64,000 nt of DNA from Ciona intestinalis (GCF_000224145.3 NC_020174.2:5669123-5733122); one strand, 5' to 3'. Shown: positions 1-12,892, counted from the stretch's first letter. Numbers and translations are program-made. Notes: generated from the letters alone by a model not told the origin.

Positions 1-12
1 GAGCATTTGTAG

Positions 13-977
13 TGTTGTTGTATTATTATTACACAAATCTGCAAGGTGAAACACATAATGTTGAAAGGTGGCAGAGACAAGTATGCACTGAGTTGAAATT
101 AACAGGAAAAATAAGGATTGCTGATGAAGGGATAAATGGAACTGTAGAAGGCTGTGATTGCTCAACAGAGAAATATATGCAGGCAATGCTTAACTACAGT
201 TCCTTTTCCAACATGTTACGCACTGATTTTAAAATGAGCGCAGGCAATGGCTGTTGTTTTGATGACTTAAAAGTTGGTATTCACTCTGAGCTTTGTACAT
301 TGGGAATAACATCACAGGAACTAAAACCAGCAATTGGAAACCATTTAACCCCAGAACAGTTTCACCAAAAACTTAAAGAAATGGAAGAGTTATCTAGCAC
401 TGGTGCTAGAGCAGAGCCACTGCTGTTAGATTGTCGCAACTTCTATGAGAGTAAAATAGGATATTTTGATGGTGCTGTCAAGCCTGACCTAAGGAAATTC
501 AGTTACTTTACTGAGTATGTGGACAAAAACCGTGAGTTATTTAATAATCGGGAAATTCTGACGTACTGCACAGGTGGTATTAGATGCGAGAGAGCATCAG
601 CATATGTTAAGCAAGCTACCAATTGCTCTAATGTGTTTCAATTAAAAGGAGGAATACATAAGTACCTTGAACAGTATCCTGGCAGTGATTTATATAAAGG
701 AAAGCTGTTCGTATTTGATAATAGGTATGGAATTAATATTGGAGATTCTGACAGACCTGCTGTTTCGAACTGTTTCTTCTGTCCTGCTCCGTGCGATAAA
801 TATAAGCTATGTTCCACTGCAGGTTGCTGTCAGCTGGTTTTGATCTGCCAATATTGTAGAGAGACCGGCATAACCACATGCTGTGACACTTGTGCACAAA
901 ATGCCAAACTCAACCAAGTATGTAAACAATGCAGATGCACAGTAACTAGGGAAAGAGCGGCAACAGAAAGTTTATGA
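13..977 (+). CDS. TSTD2: TSTD2/TrhO-like rhodanese-domain protein, 3' terminal exon (partial)
   Basis: This is the last coding exon of a gene whose start lies left of the window. A splice acceptor (ttgtag) ends at position 12 and the reading frame runs about 320 residues to TGA at 975-977. The protein has the UPF0176/TrhO layout: an N-terminal module with ADEGINGTVEG, then a rhodanese domain with LLDCRNFYE and the active-site loop YCTGGIRCE. A very cysteine-rich tail follows (CFFCPAPC, CCQLVLICQYC, CCDTCAQ), probably metal-binding. Bacterial TrhO hydroxylates uridine 34 of tRNA, with the rhodanese cysteine required; vertebrate TSTD2 is the animal relative and is less well characterised. Activity here is inferred from family membership. 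LRSAM1 begins less than 200 bp downstream on the same strand and no AATAAA lies between them. Confidence 0.88.
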
Positions 978-1164
978 GCTAGTTTTGGTGCGAGTTTTTA
1001 CATAATGATGCCGTTTTAACATTGTTATTTGTGGCAAAGAAAAACATACTGCCAATTATCATTAGTATCATTCTGCTATGTTTGTTGCTAAAATTGGGGC
1101 TATCTAATTGTTTTATGTATTTTTTTAAAAATTGCAGCGTCTTTTAATAAGTAACTGCTTAGAA
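978..1164 (+). promoter_or_regulatory. Short TSTD2-LRSAM1 intergenic region with a splice-acceptor-like site
   Basis: The 187 bp between the TSTD2 stop and the LRSAM1 ATG contain no AATAAA. They end in a T-rich tract and an acceptor (attgcag, AG at 1135-1136) with no obvious donor or upstream LRSAM1 exon. In Ciona, closely spaced same-strand genes are often operons whose downstream mRNA receives a spliced leader by trans-splicing. This site fits that role, but an ordinary cis acceptor with an unseen 5' UTR exon is possible. Confidence 0.45.
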
Positions 1165-4100
1165 ATGCCATTGGGCAGATTCGGAAGTAAAAAACAAAGT
1201 AAAAATGCCAAACGTCGATTTGAACACCTTATGGTCATGGCCAAGGAGAATCCGGACCGAATCTTTGACTTGAGTGATTGCGAACTACATGAGGTTCCCA
1301 ACCTCATGTTCTCACAATGTCGTGTATTGCTAACAGAGAGTCTACTGCTACATTCCAATTTATTAAAGTCTCTCAAGCATGGTGGGAAAATGTCATGTCT
1401 AACTTCTCTAAGGGTATGTAAGTGAATTGCAATGTTAATGCTATTTGAAAACTCGTTATAGTTCTAATGTAAATTTTATGTATTGTGTTATAGCTATATG
1501 TAGGTGATTTCTGATATGTATGTAACTTAATCTGCTTTAGTGATTTAAAACAATGTAGGTTCTGTTGAATATGATAAGTTCCTCTTTAAACAATGTGAAT
1601 TCTGTATGAATATAATAAGTTCCTCTTTTGTTTTGTAACTATACAGTAACATGATCTACATTACAGATGACTATATTATATTTGTTGTAACTTCATATGA
1701 CACATTGTATGCATTATCGCAGGTGTTGGATTTACACAACAACCGCATTGCTCTACTACCTAAAGACATTGGTGTTCTTAGTAATCTACAGGTAACTTAA
1801 CTATAACAACTGTCTTTTGGATTCCCAAAATCACATGAGTTTGGGAGCATCTATTAGCATAACATTTTTGTATTGGACAAAATCTTGGGTGACCTGGCAA
1901 ACTGCAGTTACACTTATAGTCGTCAAACATAGGAAACCTTAATAATTACTGTGGCAAATGCATTATACTTGAGTTAAACTACACTCTTGTATAACAATTC
2001 CTGTTTTAGGTTTAAAACTGGAATTGAAAAACGTATGAAGTCACCATTGTTTTACTCCCTTCGAATTGCGATATGTGTATTAGGTATATGTTGAGGATAT
2101 TATACGGTAATCGTATTATAGGCTATATATAGGTTATAGTTTTTATATTTCTTATCAGTCACACAACTATATTTAAACACAGGTGTTCAACATAGAAAAC
2201 AACCGAATAACCGAACTCCCAGATTCTATTGGGGATCTTAAAAAGCTACAGAGTCTTTTAGCTAAAGGTTGGCAGCAAAATAAATTTTACTTAAATAAAT
2301 TATTCATGATCCGATCCTTAGTGTCCCATGATAATTAAATGGATTACCAATTTAAAAAAAATGTACCTTAACCTTCAATTCAAAAATAGTGTGCATTAAA
2401 GTATTGATACACTACTTTTAAATATAAAATAAATTTTTGAATTTTACCTCTGATTTATTTTAGCTTTCTGTGTCATTTGTCTTTAAACTCAAGCAAAACT
2501 ACGGGTTAATTAACTTTTTCTCTTTGGTTTTAAATGTAAATATGTTTTTAACTTTAAGCGTATTTTAACGACTTTTGTTTTGTTTGCTATATCCTATCTT
2601 TTCGTTTAAAATATTTTCAACTCTTCGTTACTCTAATCTTAAAGGCAAATAAAATTGTTATTTTTTTAGTTGCATAAAACTTTGCATGATATTTTACTCA
2701 GATAACCAGCTTAACAGTCTTCCAACCACCATAAGTGGAATGGAGAGTTTACGAACTCTGGACATCAGTGGAACAAACAAAGTTCTCTACCTTCCAAAAA
2801 CTTTGTGCAAAGTTCGAACCCTGGAAGTTCTTGTGCTTTCCAACCCTGCAGTGATGGAGTATCCTCATTCAAGTAAATAGAGACTAAACTCTAACATCTA
2901 TGAATTCTATTTAAATAAAAGAATGGCGATGCCATTTAGACGAAATATAATCTATAATACAAAAATTGGTTGGACTTGATTTCTGTCTGTTACATTTTCG
3001 TAGCATCTGATTATCTCATTTTCGTAGCACCAGACCTGTATCGTATCCTCTGGGATAAACACTGGCTCGTCATTCATTGTCATAACATTGGCTTTTCTAA
3101 AGTTTTCCTTACATTTGAACAGTATCCCTCAATGTAATTTTCAGTTCATGTATTGTACTTTCAGTGGTTGCATGTGAAGGACTTGAAGCTATTCAAAAGT
3201 TTATCTGTAAAGGTAATTCTATTTTGCCCATAATAAAATCGACATCTTATGAAATGCACTTATATTATAAGCTACTGTTTACTGGAAATATTAACCTTTA
3301 TCAAACAACATCAACTATGCTCTACTTATATCAACTGTATATTTAAGTTGTCTGATTGTTATGTTTTTATTCCTAAACAACTATCCTCCCCCCACAGATA
3401 CTGGTATAGAATACATCCCTCCTTCCCACGCAACTTTTAAGGTCCTTGACTCATCTGCCACTACCTCCTCCTCCTCTTCTAAACAAACTGCTGCAGCCAA
3501 TCTTCAAGTAAGCCACATATTACACTAAGATGCTCAACCCCATGTGCTAATGTTGTGTTATATACATATGTATATATATATGTGTAATTCATATAGTATA
3601 GATGTACAGTTTTTTTTGCCATTTTATCGTTTATTTGCTGCTTTTTGAGCATGTTGTTTTATTTTCATGTCAGTTGTACCAGAGCAGCATGGACCAATAT
3701 CAGCGTAGTAAGGTAACGTGCTACTTGTTTCAGCATGTTCATATATGTTGTTACCTGCTTGTTTTAATATTGGTTGTATACATCTCATATATATGGGTGT
3801 TGCATGCAAAATAAATTATACACATTTAAAAAAAAAATCGCTGCAACAAATGGGTAATTACTTGATCATGGTCATGGTTCATGTGTTATCTTCACATGCA
3901 TATATATATTATATATAGGATGAGAAAATGAAACAGCAACTGGAAATAGAGCGTTCAATAGCAGAACAACAGAGGGAACAAGCTTATCTCACCGCGAAGG
4001 CAAAACATGAAAAAGCAAAGGAAAATGCTTTTCTTAAACAGGTTGGACCTTTATGGTGTGGTTTATCCAACGTGCAGTGCAATATACTAGGACTAGATGA

Positions 4101-7100
4101 ATAGTTAGACACACAATTCAACTAAGCAAATGCAACATAATTATTGATATGTTTACTGATTAATCCATGTAGAAAGTTCTAGGTTTTGGTGCCTTTGTAT
4201 TAAACCATTAACCTAAAACTTGCAGGAACAAGCCGTCTTTGATCGTTCCATCAGTGAACAGCAGAAGAAAACGGAGATAGAGAGACAGGAAATGATGAAA
4301 ACCTTAACGCAAGGTATATTTTGATTATTAGGCCGCTGGTAATACATTTTTATGTGGGTGTAATTAGCACAGTAGTAATTAATAAGGTAATAACAAAACA
4401 TTACCACTACTACATTTTCATTATTTTCTAGTTTGAATCTATGCACCTTTATTTGTTTATAGAAAACCCATTGTCCATACATTTATTTTATATGTATGAT
4501 GCAAAATTTTCTATTTCTAATGCTTGCTTGTAAGTTGTAATATAAAATGGTGGCTGTTATTACCCAATTCAGTAGCAGTTGTCACATCCCCAATACCAAT
4601 CCATACTAATTAGATTAACTTTACAGTGGAGGAGGAAGCATCAAGACTCGTCAACAAACTTGTGAGCATGAACATTGGGTAAGTGGATTGGTAGTTTACT
4701 GTGGTTGTACAGTTGATGTTAAATAACAAATACAATCATTTATTGACACTTATTGTTCTCTATTATAACTTGTAATATCCAAAGAACCTTGGCACAATGG
4801 TTAGCGTGCTTGCCTCTAGCTCAGACAGTATGGGTTCAAGACTCGATGCTGCCACCATTGTTGGCAATACACTTACAGAAATTGCTTCATCACAGTTTCT
4901 AATATGGCCAGTAATACATCAGTAAAATAGAAAAAATTTCCCATAAAGTTACATCAGAAGTTCTGTGAAAACTCTTAAGCGAGCAAGAGGTGTACAAAAT
5001 AGAACACCCATGGTATAACTTATAACGACCGTCTTTCTGATGTGAAAATAGAGCAAGTTCATTTATCAAAAGCTATTTTTTACCATCAGGGCAAAACAAA
5101 GGGAAGAGATGTTGGAAGGAATGGAAAGAGAGAGAATGGAACAAGAAGAAAGGTTTAAAGTCACACAGGAAGATATTGATAAACTGAGGAAAAAGGAAAC
5201 TCTTGGTGGGTCACGTGTGTGGAGCGGTGTGTTTGGATTTACTTTTTACAAAACACAGTTGCAATTTTTATTGAGTGGCTATCACTAGAAGTCAAACTTG
5301 TCTGGGTGTTAGTATGACCATAATATAGAAAAAAGTTGAACTTGTTTTTTTCTTTTTTCTTTTCTTTAAAAAGTTTAACTTTTTTCTGTTATTGATTTAG
5401 AGAATTAAAACTTTAGACTAAACAAAAAAAACAATAAAACAACTTTGCAAGTAAATAACTCTTAAAAGATATATTTTTACAGGAAGGGCTTTTAACTTGA
5501 ATATTACGTTATGCCTAGTATTTCCTAAAGTCGAAATATCAAGCATATTGTTTTTACCAACAGCTGCCATGCAGTCAGTGTTGGCCGACAATGCTCATTA
5601 TGCGATCGCGATCAAGAAATATCTCGGTGAGCAAGACCATATGACGAGGCAAGCACAACAAACACTCGGTGCTGATAATGAGCTTATTGAACATGAACTG
5701 AAACGTCAGCAATGGAACCAAGGAGTTTTGGTTGATCAAATTCTGCATGAGGTGTGTAAACTATGCAATGTTAAACTGGTGAAACTTTTAGTTTATTGTG
5801 CAAAAACACAGTAACTGTAAAAAGAAACAATGCTTGGATTTAATTTTTGTCTGTTACGTTTTGTAGCACCAGATCCTAACAGTAAAAAGTTTGGATAAGA
5901 TTAAACATGTAAGGGTGAGTCTTATATTGTGACATGCTATGCTACCTAGGGCTTGGCTATAGGCTGGAGCGGGCTTGTTTCCAAGTTATAAATAACACCC
6001 AAACTTGTACTTTATTTCTCTAACATATCAAATGTAATGAACAAGCTGCATCTGATGTTTAATTGGATATTTTTTTTTCAGGAAAGCCTCCAAAAGGAAG
6101 CATTCATAATGTTGAAGTTGCAACATGATGCTGTACAAGCACGTTTAGTGGACCAGATTGGCCAACTCCAGGGTGAATTGATAAGACTCACACAGATAGA
6201 AGCACAGAGAAATAAACATAGGATAGACCAGGACAAGGTTGGCAACAAATATTCACCAGTGTGTCTTTACTCTGTAGTAAATGTTTTAATACAATCAAGT
6301 TGTAATAAAACTCTATAAATATTTATATTTTACCAATATATATAATTGTTTTTTTCACCAATGTGTTTTTTGTTAATATTTTTTAGGCCAATTGCTCTGT
6401 ATTTTTACTATACAAATGTCCATACATTTACATTTTATTGTGTTTAATTGTTTAATTTGTATTTTAGCAAACGTTATCTTTGATACGAAATGAGCTTACC
6501 GATCTCCTCATACAATTGCTTAAGGAAAAAGACCATAGAGAAGAAATGGTCAAATCTCGATTGGTAACTGCACACCTTCTTAATCTTTTGTTTAAGTTTC
6601 TACAGACTAATAAAATAATATTTTTTTCAGTAAATTTTAACATTTAAGGCAATTTCCAGTGGTTTCTTTTGGTTTGTCCAAAGTCAGCCATATAGTAATA
6701 AAAAGAAAGTACCCCTAAAAATAAATGCCTACAAACTTACATTTGTGTGGTAACTCGTAAGCAGGCACGAGGTGTATGAAACAGAACACCTGTGTTATAA
6801 CGACAGTTGTTCCGGCCACGCGAAGATAAATACCTTTTATTTATTCATTGGGGCGATATATATCTTTGTGTTTTCATAAAAATAATGAAAATCGGCCACA
6901 GGTTGAGATGGAACAACAAAGGGAGGACGACCAGGTGGATTTCTGGCTCGTTCAATATCAGAAACTACTTGACACCAAACCGGAAGTTCTGGTGCAAAAG
7001 GTATGTCAATGGATGGGTCAAGCTGGTTTATATTTATGACTGAGATCTTAAAACATGCTATTTCATCCTCGTTTAAAAAGTTAAGGGGGCATGACACCCC

Positions 7101-8414
7101 TATGCACGCCAAACATTACGCTTATAAACCAACAAAAATATTTTTTAAACTAATGAAAATATTTTCTAAACCAACTAAATTTTTTCCAAACCAACCAAAT
7201 ATTTTTTCATCCATCCTCATCTGATACTTGTTTCCTCCAGGAGCATGGAGTTGATCCTCAGATCGTGAGGTTGCTCCAAAGATCGGATGCAGCTCACCAT
7301 CTTTCTGCGTTTGCTCGTCACCACATTACCATGGATACAATCACCACACTGGATGATGAGAAGTTACGAAGTCTCGGCGTTTTTGAGATTGGATTACGCG
7401 AGAATATTTTAAGGTTGTTTAAATATAAAATCGTTTAACGTTTTATAAGGTATTATACATATATTGTTAAACATAGATATCATATTAACCTTGTTTCAAG
7501 TTTTGTATAAGGTATCTATGTTTGTCATTTAAATTTTATTTAATATTTTAATTGTTGACATATGTACAGGTTGTATATATTCTGTGGCTGCCAAGTGTAT
7601 TTTAAGTCTGAACAATTGTAGTTTTGCTGCTTATTCTTTTATCTTTATTTATTTATTAATTTGGTTTTTTAAAATTGTATTCAAAGACATAAATTAATTC
7701 ATTATTTTATGAAAAAAAAGTAATAAAACACTTGGTGGCATGACTGCTCTTTTTCACATGTATTTATAAGGTCACAGTTTATTAATATTGTAATTTACAG
7801 GGAGATTGAAGAGTTGTATATACAGAGGAAGAAAGTTGATCTTCCCACTCCAGACGAGGAGCATCCACCACCAACTGCTCCCGTTGAACAATCTACATCT
7901 CAAGATCCGGATGTTGTTCAACCGACTGCTCCATCAGAATCACAGGAAGAAGAGAATGAATGCGTCGTGTGCCTCGACAGGAATGTAAGATTTTTGTTTC
8001 TTTAAATATAAGTAACTACAGTTAGCTTAGCTAGCTTTGGAAATATCTTGTATTTTTTTATCAATATGAAAAGTTTCTGGTATTTAAAAATAACACAATC
8101 TTTATTTATATCTTTAAAAAGCGATTTATAGCGAAAATCAGGTTATTTAAAATGATTAGAAAGGAATCATGGAAAAATGTGTGGGAAAGAGTTATTTAAA
8201 AAGTGTTATTTAAAAGGCTGTTGCACCCCAATATTTTTAAATGTTTTGGAATCAAATATATTAATCAGCACAAACCTGTTTTTCTCTACAGAGCGACACC
8301 ATATTCCTCCCATGCGGCCACGTGTGTGCGTGTTTCATCTGCTCAACACAACTACAATCTTGCCCCATGTGTCGGAGTGATGTGACGCAAAAAATAAAGA
8401 TCTTCCGCAGCTAA
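1165..8414 (+). CDS. LRSAM1: LRSAM1-like E3 ubiquitin-protein ligase, 18 exons
   Basis: Exons: 1165-1413, 1723-1791, 2183-2267, 2702-2872, 3165-3212, 3398-3507, 3674-3712, 3919-4041, 4226-4313, 4627-4678, 5090-5205, 5564-5751, 6082-6237, 6468-6563, 6902-7000, 7241-7413, 7801-7984, 8292-8414. They join in phase to 722 residues, essentially the human length. Order: start MPLGRF (human MPLFFR), four to five leucine-rich repeats (LDLHNNRI, FNIENNRI, DNQLNSLP), a long charged coiled coil, a SAM domain (exon 16, HLSAFARHH to LRENIL), two PTAP motifs (7871-7882, 7922-7933) and a C-terminal C3HC4 RING (ECVVCLD, LPCGHVCACF, CPMCRSD). The family ubiquitinates TSG101 through P(T/S)AP motifs and tags bacteria for autophagy. 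Introns hold a SINE and a SINE tail. AATAAA at 8393-8398 lies inside the last codons, so true polyadenylation is probably downstream. Confidence 0.96.
4782..5068 (+). mobile_element. tRNA-derived SINE in LRSAM1 intron 10
   Basis: The head is tRNA-like, with an A-box-like GGCACAATGGTTAGCG and a B-box-like GGGTTCAAGACTC. A body and the family tail follow (gagcaagaggtgtacaaaat, aacacccatggtataac) and it ends in a TTCA-type 3' terminus. The structure is shared with the copies near 43.5 and 57.2 kb. It may be the published Ciona composite SINE (Cics-1), which I cannot verify. Confidence 0.75.
6745..6850 (+). mobile_element. 5'-truncated SINE tail in LRSAM1 intron 14
   Basis: Only the conserved SINE tail remains: GTAACTCGTAAGC, then aacacctgtgttataacgac, then ccacgcgaagataaa and a TTCATT end. 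The tRNA-like head is absent. Confidence 0.7.
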
Positions 8415-9188
8415 GACCTTATGCTGACAACTGTACACTGCTATTAACACATGTGTTCATGCTTTTGCATGTTATCCTTTGTGTTCCCAGTTTAAAGTTT
8501 CACATCAACTTTTATCTTTTTTAAAGTTTTTCAGTGCAAGTACGAACTTATATAAGAAAGTGATTCTATTTCTTCAGCACCAGCAAACTTTTACCTTGGT
8601 GTATCATGGTGGAAACAGCAATATTGCAGTGCACTTATTCTTTGCCTTTTTGTTTCATAACCTTCAAACTGCATTAAAACTAATCTATTTCTAACACAAT
8701 CATTAAAAGTCTTATGTTAATTGTATCTCCATTTACAGTCGTGTAATATAGTGGGGTGGGGAAAGATGGGACACCTTTGCATTGTATTTTCTCGTTCCAC
8801 TTGGCAGTAAACAAAGAACGTTCAAAGAATTATAAAACTCTTCCATAGACCGTTGTAAATTGAAAAACACAATAATGATATTTGGATATTACGTGCTAAA
8901 GGTGTCCCGTCTTCCCCCACCCTACTGTATATTAGTTTTGAAAATTCATTGGGCAAAGAACAGTCCAAGATTCATTGCACATTTTACTAGGATTGCATGC
9001 ACAAAGAGTGATAGTTCCAACAACAAGCATGACTACGGTACAATTTACTATTCAGGAATATAGCACAACATAATAACAGCTACATAGAACACAAAAATGA
9101 TTTTAGGTCAGTTTATAATAATTTGAACTACATAACAATGCCATCACAGTGAAGATGTAGAATTGGGAACAAAATATTTCATTTGATG
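8415..9188. other. Convergent intergenic region LRSAM1/hyccin
   Basis: It contains both 3' UTRs and one MITE. An ATTAAA near 8701 is a possible polyadenylation signal for LRSAM1. I see no clear AATAAA for hyccin on the minus strand and no coding region. Confidence 0.6.
8747..8931. mobile_element. Palindromic MITE (GGGTGGGG family), copy 1
   Basis: The left terminus TAGTGGGGTGGGGAAAGATG is mirrored at the right end by catc/cgtcttcccccaccctact. The internal tracts seen in other copies (tagtaaacaaagaac, atagaccgttgt) are present. TA/TATA at both edges suggests a TA target site, as in Tc1/mariner-derived MITEs. Confidence 0.85.
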
Positions 9189-12100
9189 TTACATTTCTGT
9201 GGTGATAGAATCCATGTCCTCTTCTCTGGATCTTGCATCCGGAGGCGCAAGGAGAGGATGAGACTCCGTTGCCTTGGTGACCACAATCTCGGGGTTAATG
9301 AGTTTTGCTTCCATCCCTTTTTTTGATCCGGATCGTTTAAGATGTGAGAAAAAATCCTTGGAATCAGAGTCTTTGCTTGCTTTGCGAAGAATCTTGACTT
9401 TGGATCTCTTGGTTGATACCTTGGGGCTGTCAGTGTCAGTGGTTGGGGTGGTGGTTTTCGAGTCAGCCACGATTACTGTAACGAAGAAACACCCATTTTA
9501 TATTTTTAGATATGTCGAAAATAATTTTCAAGCATTTTCTACTAATAATCAGTTTACAATTGCCAACATGACACCTGAGAGTCGGTTATGATTACTATAA
9601 TAAAGTAACACATACTGCACAATACTACGAACTATATTTTGTTTTGATGATCAATTTACAATTGCTAACATGGGATGAATTTGAAACTTAAAACAAACCT
9701 TTGAGTGATGTGTCCGATATACTTTCGCTCTTCGTAACCTTTCCCTCCTCTTTGTCGCCACCATGCGGATCTTCAATACTCAGTTGTTTGAGCGAGGGAA
9801 CGCTTGCCGAACTGAAGCGATTCGACTTCGATCGATTCGGTGTATCTCGCAACTCAATTGAGGTTCCTGAAGGACTCCTGGTTCGAACTCTCTGTAACAA
9901 CATATTGCATATGTGAGTAAGCTTGAACACTTATTTCTTTGGGCAAAATTTGGCCGCAATGTCCTTTCTCAAAAAGTACCTCACCCATATGGAACAGAAA
10001 CACCAATTTCACTACCTAACCCTCCAATAACAGAAACAGGTAGCAAAAACTGTGTTCTCTAAATTTTAGTGGAGAATATTTGTTGGTGATGTTGTACTTG
10101 AATTATGTTCAAAAAATAGAAACGCATATTCACCTCATCATCATCGTAACTTGTATGCGGCCATTTCTTTGCCTTCTTCTCTGTGTTGGTACTGGTGGCT
10201 GGGGTCTTTAAAGATTTGTCACCTTAGATTAAGGTTGGGTTTACATGTACATGTTCAATCTGATACACAGTGTAGCTGGTACTTACCACTTGGGTTAGGA
10301 ATGTTCTTTTTTAACTTTGACTTTAACAGCTTCGATGGAGATACGGAATGCTTGTCTATTTTACTACAAAATGTAATGGAAGTTGAAAAATATGTTGCAA
10401 ATAGCGAAGGGTAAAATTCTTTACTACCAACCTGTTACCATCACTGTCTAATGTGGACTTCTCAGTGGATTCCTTGCTTGGAACTGGATCTAGAATATAG
10501 AGGGGTCATTTTTCAATGTGACAGGTATATACACAAGGTTGGTGTTGAAATGAATGCATACCATCGCGATGTAAGCTGTTTGTGAAATCTCCAGAAACTT
10601 CTTCACTTGTGTGTCGCCATTTGTGATCTTTGATTGACATGGCAGTCACTGCATGTCTGGAGACAGAACTAGACGAACGGCCAAGGATAGGGGTTAGCTG
10701 TGTAGGCAAGCCAAGAGGGGAGTTACTTAGATGCTGCTCATTCTCCTGGTTGGTTGAGTTAATGACAGCATTGCAGAAAAGTCGGATCTAAGAAATTAAA
10801 TAAGTAATGCTATTGATTTCATCGTGTAAATAGTTAAGCACTTGGTAAAATATGTGTATTATGAGTGGTAGGGAGATTAGAAATAGATATACCTTTGGAC
10901 ACATCTCATAAGTCCCCCATTTTGAAGCGGCTTCAACAGCATTTACTGCACTCATTCTACATCCATTGTATAAAGCAAAGTATACAGAACGTAGAATGGT
11001 AAGCAGGGCGTTTGATTGTATCTGTACACGACGTGTGTCACTGTTCCTGAATTTAAAAATATAAATAGGCTATTACTTAAAATTTCATGAATATCAATCA
11101 ATGTATTTCTTGTACCTTTCTTCATTTAAAAAGTTGTTATGCCATGGGAACCCTTGGCTTGAAATTTGCATGCATATTTCACAGACTTGCAGCAGTGAAG
11201 TGATTGGTAATATTGCCACATAATCAGCATAACATGACATCATCACATTAATAACCTGAAGAGGCAGCGTATGAGACAATATATATATGATAACAAAACA
11301 AACAATTGCTAGAAAAATGTGTTCACACTTACAATACACTTGGTGCGACAACATATATATGCATATGATATAATACAGAAGGTGTCCCATCTTTTAATAC
11401 AACTATACCCTAACACGATTTTAATGGAGGCATAGGTTTCACATCGTGAGATTGACCAAGAAAACAGTTTTAAATTATTCTCAAATTCTCACCTCGCTCC
11501 TGTTTTCTGGATAAATGTTTGTGTGTGATGTCATAAGTGGAAGTTTGATAAAAGTTCTTCCATGATTGCCGGAGTTAACGGTGTATTCAGAAAATGGATA
11601 CTGGGGGGGGGGGGAGATGTGTCAATGATTATAAAATGTACCATTAAAATGATTTATAAAAAATAAACTGTGTCACTACTGTCACTTGTTTTTTAAGACA
11701 AGTTATAGAAAAAGAAGATTGATGATTAGTGCGCTTGTATCTAGCCCAGAGTTCAGGGGTTAGAGGTTTAATGCTGATACCATTATGGGTATATTATGCG
11801 TATTTATAACAAGTGTTGTAGCACCACCACCCATGGATAAATAAGTTAGATTCATTCAACCACTCACTGCCATAGGATCATGGTATAGACTTGGGTTTGA
11901 TAGATTTGGCATTTCCATTTCATAATGTTGTTCGACGTTCTCTTTTTCCACTTCTTCACAAATAAGGTTATAAATAGCAAGGAGACATGTCCCAATTGAC
12001 TGCTTGCATTTGGCAGCGTTCTCATGGCGTGAACAACAGGCCAGTAGGTATCCACCAACCAGGGCTGGGAAGAAGCTCACTGCATGAGTTTTTAACTCCG

Positions 12101-12424
12101 AGACCCTGGCAATAGAATATCGTTAACTTAACTGTAAAATTGACAATGATTTGTAACATTTTTTACTTTCGACAATTGTATTTATAAATTTTTTTACCCG
12201 CTTCGGTAGAATTCAAAAAGTTGGTGTGTTGCTGGTTGGATAAGTTCGACTAGTGTATCATTTTGAAAAGCTGAGACAGCGAATTTAAATGAAACAAGAA
12301 CCGCATCTTTTTCGTGGACCTTTTTAGCGTACGTAATAATCGCTGTATCGGGCAAACTTTTGAATTCCGACAACCACTCTTTTAAAACTTGCTCGTGCTG
12401 AGCTTTTGTGAAACTCGTGCACAT
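9189..12424 (-). CDS. HYCC1: Hyccin/FAM126-like PI4-kinase complex subunit, 10 exons
   Basis: Exons, in transcript order on the minus strand: 12424-12198, 12105-11868, 11600-11493, 11255-11116, 11046-10893, 10787-10562, 10489-10439, 10222-10134, 9891-9699, 9475-9189. They join in phase to 570 residues (vertebrate hyccin is about 520). Diagnostic matches to hyccin are EWLSEFKSLPDTA and HQLFEFYRSG near the start, NLSNPSLYHDP in exon 2, and SSVSRHAVTAMSIKDHKWR in exon 6. The C-terminal third is Ser/Thr/Lys-rich and probably disordered. Hyccin joins TTC7 and EFR3 to stabilise and recruit PI4KIIIalpha at the plasma membrane, supplying PI4P and PI(4,5)P2; this role is inferred by homology. Vertebrates have two paralogues (FAM126A/B) and I cannot assign this gene to one. 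Its start faces the RING-CH gene across about 470 bp. Confidence 0.93.
9948..9992 (-). repeat. Unclassified short interspersed repeat, fragment
   Basis: On the minus strand it reads CATATGGGTGAGGTAC, followed by diverged sequence. It matches the start of copies at 60548-60610 (minus) and 62232-62312 (plus). It lies in a hyccin intron. Confidence 0.45.
11366..11413. mobile_element. Possible MITE end fragment in a hyccin intron
   Basis: It has aaggtgtcccatctttt then aactataccc, resembling only the right end of the GGGTGGGG MITE. No partner terminus is seen. Confidence 0.35.
11726..11850 (+). mobile_element. Degenerate SINE head in a hyccin intron
   Basis: attagtgcgcttgtatctag and aggggttagaggtttaatgc resemble the A- and B-box parts of the local SINE. 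The tail is not recognisable. Confidence 0.4.
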
Positions 12425-12892
12425 CCTGACTTTTTAAGTGAACTAAACTGTTTCATAAATTTAAAGTGAAAAATTTATGCTGATATTAATAAAATACGTT
12501 AAAGATTTCTGTTATCATGCATTTATGTTTTGCTTTTTGCTTGAGTGAGCACAACGTCATGTGAGTTCAAAACATGTTGTCAACACTTTAAAAATACAAA
12601 ATTTGTGTTAGTTGTAAGCCGTATTTGTTCATTTTTTACCAGCTATAACCCTGTTTAAGATTAAAATATGTTTTTAAATGCAATTTAATACATTTTTGTA
12701 GCGTAATATTTAATTATTTTGCAAAAGAACGGGAGCTTTTTAATATGTATTTTGAACTGGCATCACTGTAAATAGAAAAAACTTTGTTTTCCTCTATGAC
12801 GCAATTTCTACCTCGAAAACGTAAGTTATTTTCTGCCGTAGGCTTGTGCCGGAAATCACGAGTTAACAAGATCAACTTATCATTGCTGTTTC
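12425..12892. promoter_or_regulatory. Divergent promoter region between hyccin and the RING-CH gene
   Basis: It separates the hyccin ATG (minus, 12424-12422) from the first ATG of the RING-CH gene (plus, 12893) and must hold both 5' UTRs and core promoters unless 5' exons lie elsewhere. It is AT-rich and I recognise no TATA box in a convincing position on either side. ATGACGCAAT at about 12797-12806 is a weak CRE/ATF-like match. Confidence 0.5.
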
